The position numbers and the translations under genes are program-made. A DNA stretch of 64,000 nt from Nocardia amamiensis NBRC 102102 (lineage in GTDB: Bacteria; Actinomycetota; Actinomycetes; Mycobacteriales; Mycobacteriaceae): positions 1 to 64,000 of the forward strand of contig NZ_BDBA01000032.1 of the NCBI RefSeq assembly GCF_001612745.1, given 5' to 3'. The notes under the pieces are model-generated. The model did not search any database. It saw nothing but the letters and a program-made list of their open reading frames with translations, and was not told where the DNA came from. Below, one piece after another: positions 32,501 to 36,423 of the stretch; within the stretch, counting starts at the first letter, position 1; each line of letters opens with the position of its first letter.

Positions 32501-35500
32501 GGCTCGTGGATTACGTTGCCGCACTGGACCGTTTCCTCGCCGGACAGCAACCGAACCTCGCCGATCTGGCCTACACCATGCAGGTCGGCCGGCAGCCGGG
32601 CCGTGCTCGCGCCGCGTTCGTCGCCCGTGATATCGATCGGTTGCGCGCCGCCGTTCGCGCCTGGATCGATGACGCGCCGGGCGCGCGGGACTGCCGGGAC
32701 GCGGCCGAGGATTCGCGGATCGCGCGCTGGCTCGGCGGCGGCGACATCGACTGGGCCACCGTGCGCGATCCCGGGCCTCGCCGACGCATTCCCGCGCCGA
32801 CTTATCCGTTCGCCCGTGAGCGGTACTGGATTCCGGATGTCCCATCCACGCCGGAATCCACTCCCGTGCAGTTCACGCATGCCGCCACTACGCCAGTGCA
32901 GGAGCAGCCTGCGCAGTCCACACCGATGCACCGGTCTGCACCAGGGCAATTCACACCAGTGCGGTCCGCGTCAGCGCCCCAGACCACGGCGACACCAGAG
33001 CCCACGGCGACCGCGCAGTCCACTCCGGTGCAGCAGTCCACGCCCACGGCACAGCCTGCTGCCACAACGCAGTCCCCAGCAACGCAGCGGCCTGTGCCCG
33101 GCGCGAACCCCCGACCGGCGCGGCAGCTCGCTCGGACGGACCGGCGGCTACTGGTTCCGGTGTGGCGCGAACTCCCCCTTCCCGTCGGGGACCTGCGTTC
33201 TCGGCGCACCCTCGTCGTCTACGACGCGAGGACCCCGCACCCGCTGGTCGCGGCGCTGACGGCCGCGACCGGTGATCCGGGACGCCTGGTCCGGGTCCCG
33301 CAGGCGCCGGATGGGTTGGCCCGCGACGACTTCGACGCGGGCGCACGGCACGGCCGGGAGTTGATGGCACGCTATCCCGACACCGATTCCGTGATCGATC
33401 TATGCGACCTCGCCCCGGCACCGGGCGGCCGACCGACCGGCGACCTCGGGCGGATGGGCCTCTACCAGGGCACTATCGAGGCACGAACGGGCGCCCTCGC
33501 GCTGATCCATCTCACCGCCGGGCAGCCCGGCACCGACGGCCCGGAATCGGCGCCGCTGGGCGGCCTGGCCGCCGCGCTCGCCGAGGAGATCCGCGGTGTG
33601 CGGACACGCAGCGTACATCTCGTCGCCGAGCGCGACGCGGTGTGCGCGGACCCCGCCCGGTTGCTGGAGATACTCGGCGCGGAATGCACGGCCGATGACG
33701 GCGCACCGCGGGTGCGGTATCGCGGCCGTGCGCGTGAGGCCGTCGAATTCGCGGACGCGATCCCGCGCGACGGTCTCGCCGTCGACCCCGCGCGCACCTA
33801 TGTGGTGACCGGCGGCACCCGCGGTTTGGGTGCGGAGTTCGCGGCGGCGCTGGTCGAGCGCGGCGCGCGTCGCCTGGCCATCCTCGGCCGGGAACCGCTT
33901 CCGCCGGCGACGGAATGGGATCGGGTGGCCGGCGGGTCCGGGTCGGATGCGGACAAGGTGCGGCGGCTGATCGCCCTGCGTGATCGCGGTGCCGCGGTGC
34001 GAACCTACTTCGGCAGTCTCGCCGACGAGGCGTCCTTGACCGGATTCTTCGACCAGGTCCGGCGCGAGCTGGGTCCGATCGGCGGCGTGCTGCACTGCGC
34101 GGGAAGTGTGTCGCCCGAGAGTCCGGCGTTCGTACGGAAGACCGGCCCCGCCGTCGCGACGGTGCTCGCCCCCAAGCTGGCGGGCACTGCGGTTCTCGCG
34201 GACGTGCTCGCCGCCGACCGTCCGGATTTCTTCGTGTTGTTCTCGTCGGTGTCGGCGGTGCTGCCCGGTCTCGCGGTGGGCCTGTCGGACTACGCGATGG
34301 CGAACGCGCACCTGGATCGGTTCGCCGAGGCCCAGCACGCCGCGGGACGGACCTGGTTCCGGTCGATCAACTGGCCGTCGTTCCGCGACACCGGATTCGG
34401 TGAGGTGACCAGCGCGGCCTACCGAGCCACCGGCCTTCCAGCTCTGACCGCCGCGGAAGGATTCGACCTGCTCGACGCCGCGCTCGGGCTGCCGGAAGCT
34501 CCGGTGGTGCTGCCGTATCACGGTGCGGCGCTGCATCTTTCGACAAGGGCGAGCCAGTCGGCGGTAGCGGTCCGGCCGGCGTCGCCGACAGCGGCTGCCC
34601 AGCCATCGCCGAACGGCTCCGGGCAGGCGTATCAGGAATTGCTGCGGATCTTCTCCGACGAGCTGAAGCTCGCACCGGCGCGGTTCGAGGGTGACAAGCG
34701 GTTCGAGGAGTACGGCGCGGACTCGGTGCTCATCGCCTCGGCCGTGCGCCGGATCGAGCAGGTTGTGGGTCAGCCTTTCGATCCAGCGCTGGTGCTGGAA
34801 TTCCCGACCTTGGACGCGCTGGCGGGGCTGCTGACCGAGCAGTTCCCGGAACGTTTCGCCGCAGCGCAGCAACCGGATGCCCCACGGCCGCCGAGCGCAG
34901 CAACCACGCGAGGAGCCGATCCGGTTGCGCCGCGTGGCGCGACAAACAGCTGGTCCGCCGATGCTCGGCGGGGCAGGGCCGCCGAACCCGTCGCCGTGGT
35001 CGGCATCGGCTGCCGTCTCCCGGGCGGCGACGATCCGGACTCCTTCTGGCGCATGCTCGCCGAGGGCCGATCCGGTATCCGAGAAGTGGATCCGGCGCGC
35101 TGGGATCCCGCACGGTTCTATCGTCCGACCGGCGGTCAAGGGCTCACCAACAGCAAGTGGGGCGGGTTCGTCGACGGCGTGGATCTGTTCGACCCGCAGT
35201 ACTTCAGGGTCAGCGACGAACAAGCGTGGCAGATGGATCCGCTGCAGCGGTTGCTGCTCGAGACGTCGGTGCTGGCCACCGCTGACGCGGGATACCGCCG
35301 CGAGGAGTTGGCGGGCAAACGGGTCGGCGTCTACGCGGGCAGCCGCGCGGCCAACTACTTCAACCGGATTCCGGTCGCCGACCGGCACACCATCATCGGC
35401 ATCGGCCAGAACTTCATCGCGGCCAGGATCTCCGACTACTTCGACTGGCACGCGGGCAATGTCGTGCTCGACAGCGCGTGCTCGTCCTCGCTGCTGTCGG

Positions 35501-36423
35501 TGCACCTGGCCTGCCAGGCACTGCGTGCGGGCGAGGTGGACGCCGCGCTGGCCGGCGGTGTGGAGGTGCTGCTCGACGAGATGCCGTTCGTCACGCTCTC
35601 GGCGGCGGGTGTGCTCTCGCCGAACGGCAGGTGCGCGACGTTCTCCGAGGACGCCGACGGTTTCGTGCCCGGTGAGGGTGCGGCGCTACTGCTGCTCAAG
35701 CGGCTCGACGACGCGCTCGCCGACGGTGATCGGATCTACGCGGTGCTGCGCGGCTCGGCCATCGGCAACGACGGGCACACCATGGGCATCACGACACCCA
35801 ATATGCGGGCGCAAATCGAGGTGGTCACCGCGGCGCTCGAGGTGGCGGGGATGTCGCCGGACGCACTGTCCTACCTGGAGGCGCACGGCACCGGCACTAT
35901 GATCGGCGACCCCATCGAATTGAAGGGGCTGGCCACCGTGCTGGGCGACCGATCGGGCCGCCTGGAGCCGTGCGCGGTCGGCAGCGTGAAAACCAATATC
36001 GGCCATCTGCTTTCCGCCGCGGGCATCGCCGGGGCCGTCAAGACGATCCTGGCCGTGCACCATGCGGCGCTGCCGCCGTCGCTGCATTGCGACAACCTCA
36101 ATCCGCGCTTCCAGTTCGCCGGTTCACCGCTGCAGGTCAACCGGGAGCTGCGCCCGTGGCGGCCCGCCGACGGCAGGCCCCGCGCCGCGGGCGTCAGCTC
36201 GTTCGGGTTCGGCGGCACCAATGCTCACCTCGTCGTCGAGCAGGCGCCCGATGGGCATCGGCCGACACGTCGTCCCCTTGATCCACCTGTCTTCCGCAAG
36301 AGGAGCTTCATGCTGCCGAAAACGGTTCCGAGCACACCCACGGAGCCCGCGCCACGGTTCGTGGTCCCGATGACGCCGAGCGCCCCGGCGCCGTCGTTCC
36401 TGCGCGTGGAGCCGCTGCGATGA
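14512..36423 (+). CDS. modular polyketide synthase, modules 1-4 and KS of module 5
   Basis: Giant type I synthase of about 7,300 residues. Domain order (nucleotide positions): KS1 14641, AT1 16168, DH1 17220, KR1 18540, ACP1 19310; KS2 19719, DH2 21480, ER2 22840, KR2 23790, ACP2 24590; KS3 25390, AT3 26940, DH3 28080, KR3 29560, ACP3 30350; KS4 31147, KR4 33145, ACP4 34630; KS5 34980. Modules 1 and 3 have their own malonyl-type AT (xAFH motifs); the others keep only the flanking linker and need the trans-AT encoded at 49532. No loading module precedes KS1. The protein stops after KS5, so module 5 continues on the next protein (ATGA overlap). ATG 14512 was chosen over TTG 14488; neither has a clear ribosome site. 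The architecture matches the NOCAP synthase of clinical Nocardia. Confidence 0.95.
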   Translation: MFHVTTLHEWVAWLMADDGYDLRVLLTRALRRIQELEAGPEREPIAVIGMGCRFPGGAESPRQYWELLSSGRGAIVEVPEKRWPVADSAPRRARRRAGLLAGPIDAMDTAFVGIAPREAASMDPQQRLVLEVAWEAMEDAASVPDGPAAARTGVFLGVSWQEYQRTITPDWVSSVDAHTLTGTMSSIVAGRVSYVLGLRGPAVAIDTACSSSLVAVHQACRSLRAGECEVALAGGVNLLQSELTSEALARMGALSPDGHCRPFDARANGYVRGEGAGVVVLKPLSRALADGDPIRALIRGSSVNHDGRSMGLTAPNPTAQRELLRDALADAGCAADQVGYVETHGTGTPLGDPIEIEALSQVLGAPRADGSVCLLGSVKSQIGHLEAAAGIAGLIKAVLQLEHERIPRQHDFAAMNPKIALDGTALAVPTDDVAWPRTDRPRLAGVSSFGFAGTNAHVLLEQAPEPAPTVDPQEPALLVLSARTASALDALSRRYVEHLGTTQSPLADIAATAAIGRSHFVHRRAVVARTTADAARKLAEPSGRSTDLESGKPRVAMLFTGQGAQYAGMGAALDRRYPAFRAALDRCDDILGQLPGGIRLRSVLFDANDEVLTRTEYAQPALFAIEWACAELWAACGVRPDIVLGHSLGELVAATVAGVLDLEAGLRLAAERGRLMQAVAQQGAMAAVFGKTEEFEALLGVLAAEVAVAAVNGPGQFVVSGTAEAVRRILEDAAQRSIRSVMLPGSTAFHSPLLDPMLDEFEARVAELVPAPRAAAIPLVSNVTGTRIESRMDAAYWRAHARGTVRFADGVRSVADFGVDAYLEVGPHPVLLEFGRQSDPDALWVPSMRRTSTDDEVLLTGLGQMYCAGAEIDWTSVIPPQTRRRNGLPTYPFERERVTVPIAGASSNTGYLAEHRFQDRAVVPAAYLALRALRAVGGMDRELVDFVAARPVPLEELADPVVSRTDGRADVQFQVDNGARTAASGSVQAATSNRPRDSNELDEARRASSADWEVADFYRRCADAGLSFGPRFRWITRLQVTDNSVLAELTRPAELADEPDAALACLLDAAVQTGLALTARHSHAAQLPVGIGRLRLPGQEAAAKAWALAERTGRTVRITVFDTAGAVICEIDDVRFADSGAARQPDRDLLSGLAHRPVWEPATTSASGRGPGAALVIGVGQQADQLAAALRAAGTDAVAVERTTDPAAWPDDDRAVVYLADTDADDSADAARTETDFVLGVVQAMARAASSGQLYVVTMGATGALTGERVRPAAATLRGLAAVVRTELPELRCRLIDLPVGARCDDRRLVDEISSDTADSVVALRGRHRYVTGMESFGDGGRVPRLARDAAYLITGGRGALGLTAARTLAESGAGTVVLVGRSAPDARAEREMARIAALGTRVETASVDIADRNALSGLLARFGAELPRLAGVVHCAGVLDDAMLIEQTSAHVDRVFAGKVAGAWHLHELTAESSLELFVLFSSVSATVGTAGQGNYAAANAYLDALARLRLADGLPAVSIAWGPWAGTGMAGGLSDAARRAWARHGVAELAAEDGARVLRSLLSAEGVVTVFPPAADASVQREAIADADDQGMDAPREAAVLVELVRAHAMTALGRSAPVADRTPLRELGLDSMMAVELRNALSADLGVRLPATLLFDHPTVAAVSEEIARLSARSGSAPRRMAREQAEQRPITRTSEQLTPSVYPTEPPVTPTASNVSRLTTPESDAAADAYADAIAIIGMGCRYPGGVRGPADLWHLLTTETDAVTEVPAHRWDVDAYFDPDPDAEGKTYTRWGGFVDGVEEFDAGFFDISVGEARMLDPQQRLLLETSWEALEHAGYPASRLEGSRTGVFVGLMSNDYAERMARADLAPNAWFGTGNLSSVASGRLSYFFGANGPSLTVDTACSSSLVTVHTAVRSLRSGECDLALAGGATVVLTPSLDIYFARARGLAADGRCKSFDARADGVVWSDGAGVLVLKRLADARRDGDRVLGLVRGSAVNSDGRSQGLSAPNGPAQERVIRAALADAAVEAAEIDYVETHGTGTALGDPIEVNALASVLADDRTEAAPLWIGSVKSNLGHTQAAAGIANIIKVIESMRHERIPASLHFRSGNPHIDWDSVAVRVVAEDRPWRRSRRPRRAGVSAFGISGTNAHVVIEEAPPAPETGPVDDSGPHLLVLSAKSTDALRELAGRYRDVLATHPETELVDTCAAAALGRTHFGERAAITFDTAAQLRAALDNVASGIAASGSVADLAVSSEAGDLARRYVSGDEIDWATVYSDRPRRHVDLPTYPFQRKRHWLELASRPDATPSSHVLPVTPEMFAGHRLRGVPTVPAAWLCTQLSGIAAQLPGTWVVTGLRLVTPLEVTVETTVRVTLDPGPDGYGVRIVGADGTSIADARLAVAEPDSFDEAAEDATPADARVWPAYYEKLALLGLDLGADYRCATEFRRISDTEAEAVFRLPEHDAETLDPILLDACLHTVVLTGASADALFLPSAINRAQLFGRPTVGDTTVRCRVRVTERGGRVVVGDATLRSASGRLLARLTGVCLLAAKTTVAAPKAAAAEGESSRTARLLHHVDWVPAQNAPVRGESAGRWLIFSDGAVGDVVAAGLAARAAQTVVVRPEDIGDPATPIDLVDTSAAHGIVFAWTATTSQTRIDAALRLARALDASGRPPAALWLLTVNAQRVVASDRPDPDQALLWGLGRTLATEHPEFGCRLLDVPEESADGPLIAEGMLGGREAGEFAIRDGRWLVARLEAGAAPAEDYRLVAHRSGEFDKLRLESGTRRAPGTGEVEIAVAATGINAHDIWVASGLHPDAAAALGLECAGRVVAVGAGVADFAVGDRVVALAGGSFASYVTVDHRLVAALPDRLSFAEGATVPFSFTAAWHALFDVGALRAGDRVLVHAPADGIGMAAVQLAAHAGAQVFTTAALRRWADSAGLPVAQIDAWRSHELAELVRGATAGRGLDVVVHALAGDLAARGAEILCPGGRFVEVIDPVQTRVSGRHDIDHREFDPATVDPQRLGVLLRAVMALFEQGALHALPHAVHGIHNAAKAFRAMSQREHPGRAVLLGRDAIPVSTGRGDRLTDGTYLVTGGFGGLGAAAARWLAARGAGHLVLVGRRAPDAAGSQLLESLRTSGVRVAARQVDVSDRAGVAALLRSIAEAGFPPLRGVVHCAGVLDDGVVTEQSWSRFETVLGPKYYAARHFDELTRDQPIDLFITYSSVAGVLGTAGQANYAAANAALDALAWRRRAEGLPALSIAWGPFADVGMAADRADITARLTRRGLPPLFVADADVALDHLLQLDSATPGVFDFVPQRWYGSGTSTTAAPATAIAREVSTTPTTVPQPKAPNDSALWEKIVQRVAMRVLDRASELDPDLPLHDTGVDSLTGMELRAALAAEIGMPLPAGLVFDYPTVRDIARFLQRKGAPAPTRGDSTGPGDVRGIESPALEPSASAPIERPVSATLEHGLSATLEHRLSATPEPPVLAKPESPVLATPELLTSAARERQVSAAAEAPSSATAPPMSTGAQPPLSATTEPSISAVLEGRASATTERPVSATTERPMSATAERSASTTATPSAWYGAETSAPQSASISEGSGRAVRSDVGYDDGDQLENDHDPIVIVGMSCRFPGGVRTPEEFWDLLWHGRDAITEVPPQRWDIDAYYDPDPAALGTMYTRWGGFIDGADEFDPAFFGIGAAEARAMDPQQRLLLETSWEALERSGRAPGGLAGSRTGVFVGLCFSEYPGTPTQAANPTAIGAYSVIGSAPSVAAGRLAYALGLQGPAVTLDTACSSSLVALQSAWDGLRAGRCDLALVGGVNLQLAPETTIGFCRLASLSPDGRSRAFDADANGYVRADGCGVLVLTRLSEARRTGDRVLAVVRGVAVNHDGRSNGLTAPNGPAQQRVITDALARAGVQPDAVDYVETHGTGTPLGDPIEATALAEVYGTGRTQPLLIGSVKTNIGHTEGAAGVAGVIKAVLMLQHGQIPPSLHFHTPNPLIDWADVPLEVVREAREWPRSGNEPTIGVSSFGMSGTNAHVILGQGDPAPPRQPGMPNAQVLVLSARNEAALTAAARQWADETLLAQAAFGDLAYTAATARTHFEERLAVVAGTGADAAQSLRDGKAIRGRVERAATVKVALLFTGQGAQYPGMARELFDSEPVFRDALRQCDAVLGPIEDGIGLLDALYGEHDAGLLRRTVFTQPALFAVEWALWELWRAWGIAPAAVLGHSVGEYVAACAAGAMTMEDALRLIAVRGRLMQRLPDGGGMLAVDASADQIASLVARYAPAVSVAGYNGPAQVVVAGPRSALDLLRDDLSTNGIHATPLSVSHAFHSPAMDPILDDLAAAAARAAFTDPAIPLISNLTGAPLQAGELTPDYWARHARQPVRFAQGMQAIAGLGIGTFLEIGPQPTLSTLGGRVLGDSARFVASLRRGRGDRETMMTALAHLYVGGVPVNWEQVHRSHSRRRVLAPTYPFQRQRYWVESRTGAAPRPAARIPARPGVAVRTDLPGAAVDFDLTLRPDAPRYLADHVVDRNVVVPGAWFVSTIAATAREVGAGEVVAIDDLVITSGLTLTGPQPVRVRFEPSTDGFAVLVTAETAEGPRIHARARVLAGRHRLPAGASRADILRRCPEHLAGADFYALLATAGLPYGPAFRRVVDVHVGEREALVTLSGPDTDAGPGMVHPVLLDAAFQATYAAMSPRAGDHTWVPFAVDRVLVPAGAGTVRFGHVRVVEQTPQLCVADVRLLDEEGCPVLVAEGLRVMRTPTPDPARRPSGHAAADRSAADTYRIDWREAESALPGAATGRWLVVGAGGFADALAEVLRVRGAECVLARPGRGFAFRAEDEFEVDLGVPAAVRALLGAVSDGRTPLRGIVSAVALPTSDAPAPAHAESLVVGALHLVQAAALAGEPAVWLLTRDGQRVDPSDRVAPEQSALWGFARSAQLEQREMGCRVIDLDQHTAAEKVVDVLVAPSGPRQLALRGRSRRVPRLVPLEALPDVTTMPDTGGTVLITGGLGGVGLLVARWLVDRGWRELVLAGRSAPGAQAEAMIAELRGRGARISVRSLDVADRDAVAATLDWIDRELPPLAGVAHLAGVLDDGVIAEQTAARVGRVLAPKTFGAWHLHELTASQSLRFFLLFSSAAGVVGLPGQSSYGAANAFLDGLAELRRAVGVPALSIAWGPWADTGMMERLTGGAMERLARRGYGLLGTEQALETLSRVFDSATTGAITTLPLLPPAAGADVPDVLSDAVAPVQTGENHSATTDVSGLAVEMEALVRRCLGLGPDADLDRPLHELGLDSVAALEIRDELSRSSGHRLPATLAFEYPTPRAVLDLLVQLGTTRTSAPSSTEVHGDSPLRTAARTSAPAVHGAATSANGADHALRNGTSATSNWSMTPVHQAATNGGLNPHADEPRTNGGLIHRGSEATTNGGLNSHGNEPTNGLQHRADEPRTTGRLDHRGEELATNVNRGNEPATNGAADHRGVVNDGSEQRTPEPPNQQRPVVTERASADSSMMAPNAMAGSSSGYRADAVGDIAIVGVSGRYPGADGLDEYWRVLVEGRDCITEIPLERWDHSRYFVPDRHNPFTSYTKWGGFLDDVDCFDPQFFAISPREAEVLDPQERLFLQTAWAALEDAGHTRADLARGGLRPEEAGVFVGVMWGTYQMFGAEESRLGRGTLPGSTFWSIPNRVSHALDFQGPSIAVDTACSSSLTALHLACQSLRTGECRLAVVGGVNLSLHPYKFVALSQGQFASTDGRCRSFGAGGDGYVAGEGVGAMVLRPLADAEADGDTIYGVIKGTAVNHGGRVNGFTVPNPAVQAAVIRSALRVGGVDPASVSYIEAHGTGTALGDPIEIAGLAKVFGAAGVAELPIGSVKSNVGHLEAAAGVAALTKVLLQLRHETIVPSLHATPPNPNIDFAATPFRIPTGPRPWPSGDPSRPRRATVSSFGAGGANANVVIEEYVDRRPETRFSGGQVVPVSARDSDRLVDYVAALDRFLAGQQPNLADLAYTMQVGRQPGRARAAFVARDIDRLRAAVRAWIDDAPGARDCRDAAEDSRIARWLGGGDIDWATVRDPGPRRRIPAPTYPFARERYWIPDVPSTPESTPVQFTHAATTPVQEQPAQSTPMHRSAPGQFTPVRSASAPQTTATPEPTATAQSTPVQQSTPTAQPAATTQSPATQRPVPGANPRPARQLARTDRRLLVPVWRELPLPVGDLRSRRTLVVYDARTPHPLVAALTAATGDPGRLVRVPQAPDGLARDDFDAGARHGRELMARYPDTDSVIDLCDLAPAPGGRPTGDLGRMGLYQGTIEARTGALALIHLTAGQPGTDGPESAPLGGLAAALAEEIRGVRTRSVHLVAERDAVCADPARLLEILGAECTADDGAPRVRYRGRAREAVEFADAIPRDGLAVDPARTYVVTGGTRGLGAEFAAALVERGARRLAILGREPLPPATEWDRVAGGSGSDADKVRRLIALRDRGAAVRTYFGSLADEASLTGFFDQVRRELGPIGGVLHCAGSVSPESPAFVRKTGPAVATVLAPKLAGTAVLADVLAADRPDFFVLFSSVSAVLPGLAVGLSDYAMANAHLDRFAEAQHAAGRTWFRSINWPSFRDTGFGEVTSAAYRATGLPALTAAEGFDLLDAALGLPEAPVVLPYHGAALHLSTRASQSAVAVRPASPTAAAQPSPNGSGQAYQELLRIFSDELKLAPARFEGDKRFEEYGADSVLIASAVRRIEQVVGQPFDPALVLEFPTLDALAGLLTEQFPERFAAAQQPDAPRPPSAATTRGADPVAPRGATNSWSADARRGRAAEPVAVVGIGCRLPGGDDPDSFWRMLAEGRSGIREVDPARWDPARFYRPTGGQGLTNSKWGGFVDGVDLFDPQYFRVSDEQAWQMDPLQRLLLETSVLATADAGYRREELAGKRVGVYAGSRAANYFNRIPVADRHTIIGIGQNFIAARISDYFDWHAGNVVLDSACSSSLLSVHLACQALRAGEVDAALAGGVEVLLDEMPFVTLSAAGVLSPNGRCATFSEDADGFVPGEGAALLLLKRLDDALADGDRIYAVLRGSAIGNDGHTMGITTPNMRAQIEVVTAALEVAGMSPDALSYLEAHGTGTMIGDPIELKGLATVLGDRSGRLEPCAVGSVKTNIGHLLSAAGIAGAVKTILAVHHAALPPSLHCDNLNPRFQFAGSPLQVNRELRPWRPADGRPRAAGVSSFGFGGTNAHLVVEQAPDGHRPTRRPLDPPVFRKRSFMLPKTVPSTPTEPAPRFVVPMTPSAPAPSFLRVEPLR
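14641..19530 (+). other. PKS module 1: KS-AT-DH-KR-ACP
   Basis: KS1 has a normal active-site Cys (DTACSSS, codon at 15136), so it is not a KSQ loading ketosynthase. AT1 shows GHSLGE and TAFH, malonyl-type. DH1 reads HRFQDRAVVP with Asp in the Gly position, plus DAAVQ. KR1 has an LDD motif (B-type). ACP1 carries GLDS with the serine codon at 19411. Expected output: one trans alkene. Confidence 0.88.
19719..24810 (+). other. PKS module 2: KS-(AT-less)-DH-ER-KR-ACP
   Basis: KS2 Cys codon at 20230. The AT is missing; only the KS-to-AT linker and the post-AT motif LPTYPFQRKRHW remain. DH2 (HRLRGVPTVP ... DACLH) and KR2 (LDD motif) look active. The ER at 22840-23745 has a degenerate cofactor loop and lacks the catalytic Lys region. 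ACP2 has GVDS. Expected output if the ER is silent: an alkene. Confidence 0.85.
24890..25290 (+). repeat. degenerate repeats in the ACP2-KS3 linker
   Basis: The linker repeats a roughly 8-11 residue unit of the form SAT(x)E(x)(P/R)(x), for example SATLEHGL, SATLEHRL, SATTERPV, SATTERPM. It is Ala/Ser/Thr/Pro/Glu-rich and presumably unstructured. Confidence 0.7.
25390..30560 (+). other. PKS module 3: KS-AT-DH-KR-ACP
   Basis: KS3 Cys codon at 25909. AT3 has GHSVGE and SHAFHSP (malonyl-type). DH3 reads HVVDRNVVVP with Arg in the usual Gly position, and DAAFQ. KR3 has LDD. ACP3 has GLDSV. Expected output: alkene, completing the first triene. Confidence 0.88.
30740..31020 (+). repeat. TNGGL-type repeats in the ACP3-KS4 linker
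   Basis: About five degenerate copies of a unit such as TNGGLNPHADEPR, TNGGLIHRGSEA and TNGGLNSHGNEP make up this flexible linker. The relation is visible at DNA level (AACGGCGGGCTGA recurs), suggesting slippage or recent expansion. Confidence 0.75.
31147..34860 (+). other. PKS module 4: KS-(AT-less)-KR-ACP
   Basis: KS4 Cys codon at 31666. There is no AT and no DH. KR4 starts at 33145 with the Rossmann motif GGTRGLG at about 33805 and the catalytic YxxxN as YAMAN. It has no LDD motif, so stereochemistry differs from, or cannot be read like, modules 1-3. ACP4 has GADSV (Ser codon 34723). Expected output: a retained secondary alcohol. Confidence 0.88.
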
